Positions 28,527 to 37,124 of a stretch of 64,000 nucleotides of DNA are shown piece by piece. The stretch lies in contig CACHWY010000003.1 of NCBI GenBank assembly GCA_902583575.1, forward strand, positions 86,962-150,961, written 5' to 3'. Source of the stretch: an uncultured SAR86 cluster bacterium. Lineage in GTDB: Bacteria; Pseudomonadota; Gammaproteobacteria; Magnimaribacterales; D2472. The notes under the pieces are model-generated. The model worked only from the letters and a program-made list of their open reading frames with translations, was not told the DNA's origin and did no database searches. Within the stretch, counting starts at the first letter, position 1. Each line of letters starts with the position of its first letter. The position numbers were made by a program, and so were the translations under genes.

Positions 28527-29828
28527 TTATGCCTCCAATGCTGGTTTGCAACTTTTTAATTCTTTTCTAAGTCTTTCTCTAAAGGCTGGGTCATCCACTG
28601 TTATGGTATGTCTTGGGGTATCTAGCTGAGGGACATCTGGGTTTGCCATTTCTTTATCAAGCAAATCTCTTATAGATTTTTTTGGCTTCCATTGTCCTAA
28701 TAAATGTCTTGCAGCAAGTTTTGATTGAAGCTCTGCACCAGGCCATATACATCCTAGCGGCTGGAACAAGCCAATAAAATATATATTATTTATATCTGCA
28801 GGTATCATTCTATGTAATAAAGGCACCATACCTTCTTCGTAATTAATAAAATCTTTATCAAAAAAAGAATGCTTTATTCTAAATCCGGTACAAGCTATAA
28901 CCACATCAAATTCTTCTTCATGACCATCAATAAAAGTAACTTTATTATTATTAAATTCTTTTATGTCTTTTTGTGGACTTACCTTGCCATGTCGTACTGC
29001 ATAATACAGCTCAGAGTTGACAGTTGGATGGGTTGCAAATATAGGTTGAGTAGGTTTTTGTAACCCAATATCTTCATTTTTACCCTGGAATCTTTCAAGC
29101 ATAAATCTAATGAAGGGAGCCCTAAAAATTCTCGGAACCCATCTATTTTTAATTGCATATAAATCTGTTGGGAGTCCGTACATAAATTTTGGAATTAAGT
29201 AATAGCCCCTTCTCCAACTTATTGAGATTGATTTTGCAACTCTTGCTGTCTCAACCGCTACATCACAAGCTGAATTCCCGCCCCCAATAACAAGTACCCT
29301 TTTATCTTTAAATGGTTTTGCTGACTTAAAATCATGTGAATGAATAAATTCGCCTGTAAATTTCCCTGGGTAATCAGGGTATCTTGGTTCATGATGATGA
29401 CCATTACACACTACCAATGCATCATATATGTCTATTCTGACCTGATCTGATTCTAATTCCTTCCATGTAATTTCCCATTTATCAGATTCTATCTGCTTGC
29501 AATGTTGTACCTCTGTGCCAAATTTAATTAACTTTCTAATATCAAAGTGATCAGTATAGTTATTAAAATATTCCAATAAATCTTTGTGAGAGGGATAATC
29601 AGCTGCGTTTTCAGGTAATGGGTAATCCTCATAATAAGAAGTATATTTTGAACTTATAATGTGCGTGGTCTCAAAAACACTTGAATGTCCTGATGGATCA
29701 TTGAACCTCCAATTTCCTCCCACTCCTTGGCATCTCTCAAACGCCGTCACCTCGAAACCAAGATCTGAAAAATTTTTTATTGCAGTTATTCCACAAGGTC
29801 CTGCTCCTATTATTGCTACTTTATTCAT
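28527..29828 (-). CDS. flavin-containing monooxygenase
   Basis: 433 residues of class B flavoprotein monooxygenase. Seen: FAD motif IIGAGPCGITAIKNF, a GVGGNWRF continuation, FMO identifying sequence FTGEFIHSHDFKSA, NADPH motif VIGGGNSACDVAVETA, and ACTGFRIKHSF. Such enzymes oxygenate soft nucleophiles, for example trimethylamine in marine bacteria, but the substrate is not evident. The start overlaps the sterol-desaturase-like gene's stop by four bases. Confidence 0.92.
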   Translation of the reverse strand: MNKVAIIGAGPCGITAIKNFSDLGFEVTAFERCQGVGGNWRFNDPSGHSSVFETTHIISSKYTSYYEDYPLPENAADYPSHKDLLEYFNNYTDHFDIRKLIKFGTEVQHCKQIESDKWEITWKELESDQVRIDIYDALVVCNGHHHEPRYPDYPGKFTGEFIHSHDFKSAKPFKDKRVLVIGGGNSACDVAVETARVAKSISISWRRGYYLIPKFMYGLPTDLYAIKNRWVPRIFRAPFIRFMLERFQGKNEDIGLQKPTQPIFATHPTVNSELYYAVRHGKVSPQKDIKEFNNNKVTFIDGHEEEFDVVIACTGFRIKHSFFDKDFINYEEGMVPLLHRMIPADINNIYFIGLFQPLGCIWPGAELQSKLAARHLLGQWKPKKSIRDLLDKEMANPDVPQLDTPRHTITVDDPAFRERLRKELKSCKPALEA

Positions 29829-30664
29829 AACTTATGTTTTGTTTTTGGGGGGCCAAAGAAAAAATACATTGCTTCATTTATATTTTTTGCCTCCATCATA
29901 TCTTTAAATATCTGTTGCCATCCCATAAATGTGATTTTAGTTGGATTAAAAGTATTAACATTATTAACTAATCCATATTTTACAGATTCTTTTTCAGGCT
30001 CAAAAGTGCCAAACATACGATCCCATATGATTAAAAGATTTCCATAATTTTTATCTATGTATTGGCTGTTTGCTCCATGATGAACTCTATGATGCGAGGG
30101 AGTGTTAAAAATCCACTCAAATGGTCCCAACTTACCAACAATTTGAGTATGCCCAACTATTCCCCACAAGGTACTTATTACTCCAGCGACTGCAATTATT
30201 GTCGGATCAAACCCAAACAATGGCATAACCATGAAAAATGGAACTTTTGATAATGGTCCAAACCAAGCCTGCCTAAAAGACACAGCAAAATTCATTTCTT
30301 CACTTGAGTGATGGCTCATATGAATCGCCCATAGGAAATTAACTCTATGAGAAATACGATGGTAAATATAAAAAACTAAATCTATCATCACAAAAGTTGC
30401 AACCCATATCATCCAAACCGGCATCAAGTCTGATAAATTAAATAACTTAAATTTGAATAAATAGAAATGAAAAGCAAGGGTTGCGCCTTTTAATGCAAAA
30501 ACCATAAGAATATTTCCAGTCAATAATCCAATAGTGCATAAACTATCATTCTTCTTGTATAGGTTCTTGTTATATGCGCTAGAGAACATAACCTCAATTA
30601 AGATCATGACCAATACTATCGGAGCGCCAATTGCGTATACCTGATTAATTGTTAATTCAGTCAT
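29825..30664 (-). CDS. sterol desaturase/fatty acid hydroxylase-family protein
   Basis: 279-residue integral membrane di-iron enzyme. Three histidine clusters are visible: YHRISHR, HMSHHS and HHRVHHG. About four membrane helices surround them. The family hydroxylates or desaturates sterols, fatty acids or carotenoids. The real substrate is unknown. It overlaps the FMO gene by four bases, suggesting a two-gene oxygenase operon. Confidence 0.9.
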   Translation of the reverse strand: MTELTINQVYAIGAPIVLVMILIEVMFSSAYNKNLYKKNDSLCTIGLLTGNILMVFALKGATLAFHFYLFKFKLFNLSDLMPVWMIWVATFVMIDLVFYIYHRISHRVNFLWAIHMSHHSSEEMNFAVSFRQAWFGPLSKVPFFMVMPLFGFDPTIIAVAGVISTLWGIVGHTQIVGKLGPFEWIFNTPSHHRVHHGANSQYIDKNYGNLLIIWDRMFGTFEPEKESVKYGLVNNVNTFNPTKITFMGWQQIFKDMMEAKNINEAMYFFFGPPKTKHKL

Positions 30665-30706
30665 TAAAAAATTTTATATTTAGATCCTGCATATGTATAT
30701 TATGTC

Positions 30707-30739
30707 TATAATTAGCAGTACGAAGCAAACTTTAAGGGG
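30707..30739 (+). promoter_or_regulatory. -10 element and ribosome-binding site of the MAPEG gene
   Basis: A consensus TATAAT lies at 30707-30712 and AAGGGG at 30734-30739, seven bases before the ATG at 30746. No good -35 hexamer is seen at the standard spacing. Confidence 0.5.
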
Positions 30740-30745
30740 TTAAAT

Positions 30746-31183
30746 ATGTTCGAAGTGTATCAATCTTCTCTAATAGGATTATGGTTAATATTAGTAACTA
30801 TTATGATTCAGGCGATGGTTGCTATTAGAGTCCATCGTAGGCAGAAGGGGGGATATAAGCCCGGTATTGTTGACCCATCTTTAGATCATTCATCATTTGT
30901 CTTTAGAACACATAGAACTTTCCAAAACTCCATAGAAAATATTATCCCAATGTTAGGAATGTCAGTTATTGCAATGCTTAGCGAGTATTCAGCCTCTAGA
31001 CTTTCAACAATAATATGGATATATGCTTTTTCAAGAATTATTCATATGATTTTTTACTATAAGATTGCGACCAATAAAAATCCTAGTAAAAGGAGTATTT
31101 TTTGGGCAATTGGTTTTCTGGTAAATGTATACCTTATGATAGATTTAGGATTTTACCTTTTAGCATCATATTTATACGGCTAA
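30746..31183 (+). CDS. MAPEG-family membrane protein
   Basis: 145 residues with four hydrophobic helices. MAPEG features are the N-terminal RVHRRQKG loop, then VFRTHRTFQNSIENIIPML, corresponding to the conserved R-xx-N-xx-E signature, and SRIIHMIFYY. The eukaryotic family makes glutathione conjugates or leukotrienes. Bacterial members are less defined. It overlaps the convergent GFA gene by four bases. Confidence 0.85.
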   Translation: MFEVYQSSLIGLWLILVTIMIQAMVAIRVHRRQKGGYKPGIVDPSLDHSSFVFRTHRTFQNSIENIIPMLGMSVIAMLSEYSASRLSTIIWIYAFSRIIHMIFYYKIATNKNPSKRSIFWAIGFLVNVYLMIDLGFYLLASYLYG

Positions 31184-31629
31184 AAAGATTTTAGTAAGGT
31201 TTTAATATTAGACATTAGAGTTGGATTGCCTTTAAAACTTTTAATTGATTTATCTGGCTCATTCCATTTATTTGCTGAATCGGTAAAAAAATTAGAATCT
31301 ATCTTAACCCAACTCGAATCATCTAATGTGCCTGCTTTAATGAAGACAATGTGTGAAAGCTCTTTCTGATAGCTTAGTACTCCTGATCCGCAATTAGGAC
31401 AGAATCCTCTGCTAACATGATTGCCTGAAGTGCCTTGGCTTTCAAAAAACTTTAAATCACCATTCATCTCAACATATTTTTTTGCAATAAATAAAATTGT
31501 GGCTTTTCCTGACCCAGTTGTTCTTTGACAATCCTTGCAATGACAATGATGCGCTGAAATTAACTTATTTGCATTAAAAGCATATGATATTTCGCCACAC
31601 TGACATCTTCCTTTTTGGATGTTGTTCAT
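31180..31629 (-). CDS. GFA-family (glutathione-dependent formaldehyde-activating-like) protein
   Basis: 149 residues with zinc-binding cysteines RCQCGEISY, then HHCHCKDCQRTTGSGKA, and later FCPNCGSG. These are the metal ligands of the GFA/CENP-V fold. The family name comes from a disputed glutathione-formaldehyde activity; most members are uncharacterised. It lies convergent to the MAPEG gene and divergent from the next secreted protein, with starts that nearly overlap. Confidence 0.88.
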   Translation of the reverse strand: MNNIQKGRCQCGEISYAFNANKLISAHHCHCKDCQRTTGSGKATILFIAKKYVEMNGDLKFFESQGTSGNHVSRGFCPNCGSGVLSYQKELSHIVFIKAGTLDDSSWVKIDSNFFTDSANKWNEPDKSIKSFKGNPTLMSNIKTLLKSF

Positions 31630-31660
31630 AAATTTATTCTACAGTAAACTCATGACAATC

Positions 31661-32119
31661 ATGAAAAATTACAAAAAATTACTTCTAACATTCTTTATTT
31701 CCATAGCATGCAGTGTTAGTGCAGAGGTTATTGTTGATGAATATGGTTGTAAAACAAGGTTGATTCAGATGCTAATACCGGACTGGCCTAATGCTAATTA
31801 CCAAGGTTATAGTATTGTTAACTTTAATATTAATGAAGATGGCGAAATCTCAAAATCTATTATTAAAGAATCTAAGTGTGCCATGGAAAGAGATAAAAAC
31901 GGATTTATAGTTTTTGAGACATGTCCTTTTTTTAAAAAAGTTTCTTTTGCTGCATCAAAATATTTAAAGTATAAAAAACCTATTAATAAAGAAGGCTTGC
32001 CCTGCTCTATTGAAAATCATAAATATAGATATAATTTCTCTTTATATAATATTGAAATAAAGAACAATGATTTTCTATTAAGAGAAGAGTATGAAGCTAT
32101 GATTTATGATTCAAAATAA
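31661..32119 (+). CDS. secreted TonB-C-terminal-like protein
   Basis: 152 residues with a signal peptide (LLLTFFISIACSVSA). The body (YSIVNFNINEDGEISKSII) has the beta-alpha-beta pattern of TonB C-terminal domains, and four cysteines could form two disulfides. No membrane anchor or proline-rich linker of a true TonB is present. I chose the ATG at 31661 because it begins the signal peptide. Other ATGs lie upstream and overlap the divergent GFA gene. Confidence 0.65.
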   Translation: MKNYKKLLLTFFISIACSVSAEVIVDEYGCKTRLIQMLIPDWPNANYQGYSIVNFNINEDGEISKSIIKESKCAMERDKNGFIVFETCPFFKKVSFAASKYLKYKKPINKEGLPCSIENHKYRYNFSLYNIEIKNNDFLLREEYEAMIYDSK

Positions 32120-32126
32120 CTCTTAA

Positions 32127-32519
32127 TTACTTAATCCTCAACAATCCACATAATTTATGTCCTGTTGGGTCTCTTAAGTAGGCTAAGTACATACTAAATC
32201 TATCATAATCACGAATGCCTGGCGCTTCTTCAATCGAGGTTCCTCCATTTTCAATTCCTGCCTTATGCCATTGATCCCCCTGCTCTGTGCTTTCTAAATT
32301 AAATCCAATCGTTGCTCCATTAGCAACAGTTGCTTTGTTGCCATTAATTGGTTCTGTAATTGAGAAACTTGTTCCTTGAAAATTATAAAAATATCTTTTT
32401 TGACCAGTTCGACTTGGATACATTTTACCTGGGCCTGCACCAAGTACTTCAAATAACTTGTCATAAAATATTTTAGACTCTTCTATATCATTTGTACCTA
32501 CCATTACATGACTAAACAT
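32127..32519 (-). CDS. VOC-family glyoxalase-like protein
   Basis: 130-residue single vicinal-oxygen-chelate domain pair: N-terminal MFSHVMVGTNDIEESKIFYDKLF and C-terminal YLAYLRDPTGHKLCGL. The His and Glu/Asp metal positions are partly kept. It may be a small metal-dependent lyase or dioxygenase; substrate unknown. Confidence 0.88.
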   Translation of the reverse strand: MFSHVMVGTNDIEESKIFYDKLFEVLGAGPGKMYPSRTGQKRYFYNFQGTSFSITEPINGNKATVANGATIGFNLESTEQGDQWHKAGIENGGTSIEEAPGIRDYDRFSMYLAYLRDPTGHKLCGLLRIK

Positions 32520-32534
32520 AAATTCACTCCTTTA

Positions 32535-33446
32535 TTAAAATAAATTAATTAATGAATAAGAAAATATTAGAGTAAATGTCCACAAAACAAAAGCTATTGA
32601 AAATGTTTTGCTATCTATCTGATTAATTGCTTCTAAACTTATCTGTGCTCCAATGCAAAAAAGAGCTGCAACTAAAAATATCTGACTTATTGAATCCAAT
32701 GCTAATAAAGTTTGCTCTTCAAAATTTAATGCTGACCCCAATACAATTGCTAAAATAAAGATAAATACAAAGATTGGAAATTTTGGTTTTGCTATTTTTT
32801 CATCTTTATAAAAAAAACCAAGGATTACAATCAATGGTATTAACCAAACTGTTCTTCCTAGCTTTAAAGTGGTAGCTATTTCTAAAGCATCCCCCCCATA
32901 AGCCATTGCTGCGCCTACAACTGAACTGGTATCGTGAATTGCCATTGCTGCCCATGCACCAAAACTCACATCGGCCATACCTATGCTATTTCCAATTAAT
33001 GGGAATAGCGCTATTGCCAAAGCATTAAATGAAAAAATAATAGCCATGGAAACTAACAATTCTCTTGGTTTTGCTTTTATTAATGGAGAAATTGCTGCCA
33101 TTGCTGTCGCACCACAAATTGCAGTTCCAGAAGCTATTAAAAGAGCAAGTCTTTTTTCTATGTTAAAAATTTTACCTAATAAGAGTCCTGCTAAAAATAC
33201 AACAAATACAAAAATTGAAATGTATGGAAAATATATAGCTGTTAATTCAAGGGCGCTAGATGCTGATATGGTTAAACCTAAAATAACTATCCCTAATTGA
33301 AGAAATTTTGTTCCAATTGATTTGCCTATAAAGTCATCTGGTAATTTAAAAATTAATGCAAATCCCATACCTATTACTAAAGCCAATAATGGAGATCCTA
33401 TTAAAATAGCTAAAATTGCTAACAGCATTCCTATGCAAAGCTTCAT
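32535..33446 (-). CDS. YeiH-family putative sulfate exporter
   Basis: 303-residue polytopic membrane protein, about ten helices. Family signatures are LQLGIVILGLTIS, ASGTAICGATAMAAISPLIKAK and WAAMAIHDTSSVVGAAMAYG. The family is annotated as a sulfate exporter from limited evidence. The start overlaps the stop of the VOC gene (33443..34285) by four bases. Confidence 0.88.
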   Translation of the reverse strand: MKLCIGMLLAILAILIGSPLLALVIGMGFALIFKLPDDFIGKSIGTKFLQLGIVILGLTISASSALELTAIYFPYISIFVFVVFLAGLLLGKIFNIEKRLALLIASGTAICGATAMAAISPLIKAKPRELLVSMAIIFSFNALAIALFPLIGNSIGMADVSFGAWAAMAIHDTSSVVGAAMAYGGDALEIATTLKLGRTVWLIPLIVILGFFYKDEKIAKPKFPIFVFIFILAIVLGSALNFEEQTLLALDSISQIFLVAALFCIGAQISLEAINQIDSKTFSIAFVLWTFTLIFSYSLINLF

Positions 33447-34285
33447 TTAGTATGTTCTATTAGTAAGGTTGGGACATTGTTGGTGTGAGATTTTATAGTT
33501 GCTACCAAGGTATTTTCTTTTAGGCCGTTTTTAATATCAGTTATCTCAATACCCTCCTTGGTCAGTCTTCCATGAGCTTTTTCAATTGACTCAACCTCCC
33601 AGGCCAAGCCCCATAAACTATCTAATGAATCCTTGTCATCTTTCTTTTCAATCACCTCTATGGTGGTCTTATTTAATCTAAAAAATAGCATCCTGCTATT
33701 CCAGTGCTTTATCACTTTGTCTAGAGCAAGCCTGATATCAAATTCATTTTTATAAATATCTATAAACCCATCAGCATCATTTGTATTAATAACTACATGG
33801 TCTAATTTATTGAAAGCGGTATCTGGATATGATTCTATTGATGGGAGCTGTCCTTCGGTATGTTCAATAATAAAAGAAAAAAGTCCTCGAGTAAGTTCTG
33901 GCGGCAAAAAAAGATTTTTCCATGTTCTTATAGATTGATTATTAGAATTTGTGCCTTCACCTAGCGATGGGTCATTCACCATGTAGCCTTTATCTTTTAA
34001 TACTCTAGTAACCTTATCAATATTTTCTGTGCCAAAAACTATTCCTGTTAAACCCTCACCTTTTTTCTCTATTGCATCATTGACCAACGCAGCGCCTAAT
34101 CCCTCTCCTTTTGCAGATAAAAGTTCAAAATAGGTATTCTTAAAATTAAAAATTGAATTAGCGGTGCCTAGTTCTTTGTGCTCGCCCTTCCAGACTGGAT
34201 CAATACCAAAAACTTTTTGATAATTTTTTTCTGCCTCATCAAGATCCTTAACAGCTACTATAAGATGGTCTAGTGTATTTATCAT
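33443..34285 (-). CDS. two-domain VOC-family protein
   Basis: 280 residues. The N-terminal half begins NTLDHLIVAVKDLDEAEKNYQ, as in the glyoxalase-like domain of 4-hydroxyphenylpyruvate-dioxygenase relatives. The C-terminal half repeats the fold starting at FNKLDHVVINTNDADGFIDIY. The tandem arrangement suggests a complete active site, but I cannot assign the substrate. It is part of a tightly overlapping four-gene run. Confidence 0.85.
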   Translation of the reverse strand: MINTLDHLIVAVKDLDEAEKNYQKVFGIDPVWKGEHKELGTANSIFNFKNTYFELLSAKGEGLGAALVNDAIEKKGEGLTGIVFGTENIDKVTRVLKDKGYMVNDPSLGEGTNSNNQSIRTWKNLFLPPELTRGLFSFIIEHTEGQLPSIESYPDTAFNKLDHVVINTNDADGFIDIYKNEFDIRLALDKVIKHWNSRMLFFRLNKTTIEVIEKKDDKDSLDSLWGLAWEVESIEKAHGRLTKEGIEITDIKNGLKENTLVATIKSHTNNVPTLLIEHTK

Positions 34286-34776
34286 TCTTTATGCTTATAC
34301 CATCTTGGTATATCCCTTTTTTTCCAAGTACAAAAATGTGATTTCTCTCCCATATAGAAATTCTGATAAGCAATTATTGAATCATCGCACTTATATTCAT
34401 CAGGCATACATTGCGGTGGCTGTTTAAAAGGCATATCTTTTTGAATATTTTCTGGTGGCATTTCTAGAACATCTCTTAATAATAAATCTGTCGAATGTTT
34501 TTTTTCATACCGATAGGAGTATTCGTCTGATAAAGCTACAAATAAACTGTATAACCAATTGTATTGTGCTTCATTTTCTCTTGTCCAAACTGTACTTGGA
34601 TGGTTTAAATGCGCTCTTTTATACATAGAAAGATTATCCGCTCTTTCATCACCGTCTCGCTCTCGATGAGCTGTTGACAACATTTGTGCATATTCCAATA
34701 TCATTTTTACACAGTGTTTATCATTATGCTCAATAGCCGCAACTTTTGGATCTTTATTTAAATAAAAAATATTCAT
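34282..34776 (-). CDS. conserved protein of marine phage/bacterial type, unknown function
   Basis: 164 residues. NIFYLNKDPKVAAIEHNDKH, KMILEYAQMLSTAHRERDGDE and HPSTVWTRENEAQYNWLYSL are strong conserved-looking blocks resembling proteins seen in marine phages and bacteria, for which I know no function. Many His, Trp and Tyr residues suggest an enzyme. It overlaps the VOC gene by four bases and probably leads that operon. Confidence 0.7.
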   Translation of the reverse strand: MNIFYLNKDPKVAAIEHNDKHCVKMILEYAQMLSTAHRERDGDERADNLSMYKRAHLNHPSTVWTRENEAQYNWLYSLFVALSDEYSYRYEKKHSTDLLLRDVLEMPPENIQKDMPFKQPPQCMPDEYKCDDSIIAYQNFYMGEKSHFCTWKKRDIPRWYKHKE

Positions 34777-34807
34777 TTATTATTTGTTATATATTTTTCT
34801 AAAAAAT

Positions 34808-35032
34808 TTATGTTTGAGATTTATGAGTTCTGCTTTGAATTTGTTCATTAATACTTTTTGCACAATCGCTGGCAGCTGTCTCAAACAAAAAAGGAAAAAT
34901 AGAATGAATAATTGCTGCGACTCCAGAGAATATCATCTTAAGTCCATATTTTGCAGAGCACCTTTGGTGTTGAAAATATGTTTCCCCGACTGCCTTTGGA
35001 TGGCTAGTAAATAATTTAATAATTCTGTTCAA
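34808..35032 (-). CDS. DUF6356-like small protein
   Basis: 74 residues: an N-terminal LFTSHPKAVGETYFQHQR, a hydrophobic centre (MIFSGVAAIIHSIFPFLFET) and a short tail. This matches the layout I recall for the DUF6356 small membrane-associated proteins of proteobacteria. The only start in frame is TTG at 35032, without a clear Shine-Dalgarno sequence. Function unknown. Confidence 0.65.
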   Translation of the reverse strand: MNRIIKLFTSHPKAVGETYFQHQRCSAKYGLKMIFSGVAAIIHSIFPFLFETAASDCAKSINEQIQSRTHKSQT

Positions 35033-35064
35033 ACTAAAAATAGTCTACAGGATATTTTTCTTTT

Positions 35065-35343
35065 TTAAAAACCCTTTTCTTCCTTAAGCAATCTTCTTTT
35101 AGCTTTTTCACCCCCAGGTCCGCTATACCCCCCAATGCTTCCATCAGACCTGATAGCTCTATGGCATGGTATCTCAATTGGCCTTGGGTTCTTGCCACAA
35201 GCATTTGCAACTGCCCTAGACGAATTAGGGTGTCCAATTGCTAATGCTATTTCTTTATATGATTTTGTGTGTCCTGGTGGAATCTTTTTAAGTTGTGCCC
35301 AAACCCTTTTTTGAAAGATTGTCCCAGATATTCTTTTATTCAA
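35065..35343 (-). CDS. Ogt/MGMT-type methylguanine methyltransferase, DNA-binding domain only
   Basis: 92 residues covering only the C-terminal domain of O6-alkylguanine-DNA alkyltransferase. The active-site motif IPCHRAIRSDG keeps the acceptor cysteine, and the winged-helix part SYKEIALAIGHPNSSRAVAN is present. The N-terminal ribonuclease-like domain is absent, as in alkyltransferase-like (ATL) proteins, although those lack the cysteine. Start is a TTG at 35343, right after the SMR stop. True repair activity is likely but unproven. Confidence 0.85.
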   Translation of the reverse strand: MNKRISGTIFQKRVWAQLKKIPPGHTKSYKEIALAIGHPNSSRAVANACGKNPRPIEIPCHRAIRSDGSIGGYSGPGGEKAKRRLLKEEKGF

Positions 35344-35344
35344 T

Positions 35345-35665
35345 TTATGATTTATATAAATTCACAATTGTAACGCCTATTACAATTAAAAATAATCCAG
35401 CAGCCGTTTGCCAATTTAAAGATTGTTTATAAAAAATATAGCTCAAAATAGCTATAGAAAATATTCCTATTCCAGACCATGAAGCATAAACAATTGAGAG
35501 AGGAAGTTTTTGGGAAACAATTGCAAGAAAATAGAAAGACATCCCATATGAAATTAGTAAAACTGATGTTGGAACTATCTTTGTAAAATTTTGTGATGCT
35601 GGTAATAACATGGTGCCAACAACCTCTAATGCAATTGCTATAAAAAGCAATATATAGGTATTCAT
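35345..35665 (-). CDS. SMR-family small multidrug transporter
   Basis: 106 residues with four membrane helices. The membrane-embedded glutamate is in FIAIALEVVGTMLL, and the family signature is LSIVYASWSGIGI. These dual-topology dimers export cations such as guanidinium or quaternary amines. It overlaps the preceding 48-residue gene by four bases (ATGA), so the two are coupled. Confidence 0.92.
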   Translation of the reverse strand: MNTYILLFIAIALEVVGTMLLPASQNFTKIVPTSVLLISYGMSFYFLAIVSQKLPLSIVYASWSGIGIFSIAILSYIFYKQSLNWQTAAGLFLIVIGVTIVNLYKS

Positions 35666-35808
35666 TTTTCTTTTTTTAAAAACATTAATGAAACCGCTGC
35701 TAATATAACAAGCATCAAAATTGCAAACTTCTTATCTTCAACGATTGCAACAACAAGAATTGCTGCTGCCCACATGATTGAATTAGAAATTAATAATTTT
35801 TTACTCAT
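35662..35808 (-). CDS. 48-residue two-helix membrane protein
   Basis: Translation of this stretch begins MSKKLLISNSIMWAAAILVV, then a short charged turn (EDKK) and a second hydrophobic helix ending in KKEK. Two helices with a cytoplasmic basic tail are predicted. The stop overlaps the ATG of the SMR gene (ATGA), which is the main argument that it is real. Function unknown. Confidence 0.65.
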   Translation of the reverse strand: MSKKLLISNSIMWAAAILVVAIVEDKKFAILMLVILAAVSLMFLKKEK

Positions 35809-35833
35809 ATGGAATCAAGTAATTTGTCATGAT

Positions 35834-36229
35834 TTATTTGCATGAATCACCACTTGCTGGATTCATTATTGAGACTCTCAATAACCAACCTGGTTTCATT
35901 CCACTTTCAGCATAACGAAGAGGTTCCATATAAAGTGTCCCAGGGGACATGATGTATATTCCTCTTGTATCCATTTCAGTCCATTGGGACTTGCCCATCC
36001 CAGCATTTGAATAAAACATATCCATTAGAAAACCTTGTCTTCTTATGTTTGGATAAGAATTAAACTCTATTAATTCATATTCTTTTTTTAACCAATCTTC
36101 TGTTACAGATATATCTATTGTTGTGAAACACATATCTCCAATCTGTTCATTTTTAAATTCTATGTTTTCTGATGTTTCAGAGAATACTGACGACGAGAAA
36201 AATAAAAAAGTTATAAAAATTTTCTTCAT
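35834..36229 (-). CDS. secreted protein of unknown function
   Basis: 131 residues with a signal peptide (KKIFITFLFFSSSVFS). The mature part has two cysteines (DMCFTTIDIS, GDSCK) likely bridged, and RRQGFLMDMFYSNAGMGKSQW. No family recognised. It is the last gene before the glmS-end array, 26 bases from its outermost site, so it may be host DNA or distal cargo. Confidence 0.65.
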   Translation of the reverse strand: MKKIFITFLFFSSSVFSETSENIEFKNEQIGDMCFTTIDISVTEDWLKKEYELIEFNSYPNIRRQGFLMDMFYSNAGMGKSQWTEMDTRGIYIMSPGTLYMEPLRYAESGMKPGWLLRVSIMNPASGDSCK

Positions 36230-36255
36230 ATTTTCATTCTACATCATAAATTTTC

Positions 36256-36278
36256 ATTCGACGGTAACGAAGTTGAAT
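36256..36278 (-). repeat. glmS-end site A (outermost)
   Basis: Core ATTCGACGGTAACGAA. Minus strand reads F-V-T-V-E-TGA. The 7-base right part GTTGAAT is nearly the inverse of the left part ATTCGAC. Confidence 0.85.
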
Positions 36279-36292
36279 TGGTTGTACTTGTT

Positions 36293-36742
36293 TTACTTAT
36301 CATTATTTTTGAGTGTGATTTGATATTGAACCCTTTTACTTTGTACCAAATCTAAGTATTCACTATAGGTTATCAAAACATAATCATCCAAATCAATATG
36401 GACAAAACATAACCGATAGTTTTCTAGTTTTTTAAACAAGTCTTCCTCGTTTTTAGTAAACCCAAAAAAAACTCCATAGGGTAGTTTCTTTACAGATTTT
36501 GACTTTGTAGTCTTGATCTCAACATACAAAAAATCATTGGTTGATTTTATCGTCTCAAAACTCGTGGTTTTTAAAATTACACCATCAATACTTCTTGAAT
36601 ATTTTTTATAGTCTATTCCAGAAAGTTCATAAAGAAACTTTCTTTGTTCGAGTGTGGGAACAAAGAAATTTTTATTTTTATTTCTTAGGAGTTTTATACC
36701 GTCTTTTTCAGTACGGAGGTTTTTTAAGTTTTGATTTCTCAA
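36293..36742 (-). CDS. possible PD-(D/E)XK nuclease-like protein (cassette cargo)
   Basis: 149 residues, highly charged. The middle has SIDGVILKTTS and then FLYVEIKTTKSKSVKK, a D-(20)-E-x-K spacing like the PD-(D/E)XK nuclease core. It continues PYGVFFGFTKNEEDLFKKLE. The nuclease call is an inference from that pattern, and no restriction family is recognised. The only gene of its cassette; orientation as glmS. Confidence 0.5.
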   Translation of the reverse strand: MRNQNLKNLRTEKDGIKLLRNKNKNFFVPTLEQRKFLYELSGIDYKKYSRSIDGVILKTTSFETIKSTNDFLYVEIKTTKSKSVKKLPYGVFFGFTKNEEDLFKKLENYRLCFVHIDLDDYVLITYSEYLDLVQSKRVQYQITLKNNDK

Positions 36743-36775
36743 ATTAAATCACTCGAAACCGGTACATCCAAATCT

Positions 36776-36798
36776 ATTCAACCGTGACGGAGTTGAAT
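36776..36798 (-). repeat. glmS-end site B
   Basis: Core ATTCAACCGTGACGGA followed by GTTGAAT. The 7-base arms are a perfect inverted repeat around a 9-base centre. Minus strand reads S-V-T-V-E-TAG. Confidence 0.9.
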
Positions 36799-36815
36799 AA
36801 AACAGATAATTAGAT

Positions 36816-37124
36816 TTAATCAATCTCATCTCTTATTCTGTCTTTTGTTTTGTTGAGTTGCTCTTTCATTGAATTTTTTACTTGGTTTCCTTTTTTTGAA
36901 GAAAGTTTGAACAACAAATAAAAAAAGTCATCATTCCAGTCCCTTTTTGACCCTCTCCATCTAAAAAAAACAGCAATTAAAAGAAATGGAATAGACAATG
37001 AAACCTGAAAGATACTATATGGTTCCCAAGTTCCTAATATTGCAGGACGAATTCCATAAGCAATAATAAATGCAGCACCATAAAAACCAAATAAAATTGT
37101 TAGAATTAAAAACATTGTTTTCAT
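36816..37124 (-). CDS. hypothetical two-helix membrane protein (cassette cargo)
   Basis: 102 residues: two hydrophobic helices (about 4-25 and 38-57) followed by a soluble charged tail (FKLSSKKGNQVKNSMKEQLN). No family recognised. It fills its cassette almost completely, with its start beside the inverted repeat at site C. Confidence 0.6.
   Translation of the reverse strand: MKTMFLILTILFGFYGAAFIIAYGIRPAILGTWEPYSIFQVSLSIPFLLIAVFFRWRGSKRDWNDDFFYLLFKLSSKKGNQVKNSMKEQLNKTKDRIRDEID

Larger units (their letters stand above)
36256..36775 (-). mobile_element. cassette A-B
   Basis: Unit between sites A and B, carrying one gene (36293..36742). Terminal inverted repeat: TTGGTTGTAC at 36278-36287 against GTACATCCAA at 36762-36771, 9 of 10 matching. 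Confidence 0.7.

Noticed and set aside
35034-35237. Minus-strand ORF inside the methyltransferase gene
   Set aside because: Out-of-frame shadow; the overlapping frame carries the PCHR active site.
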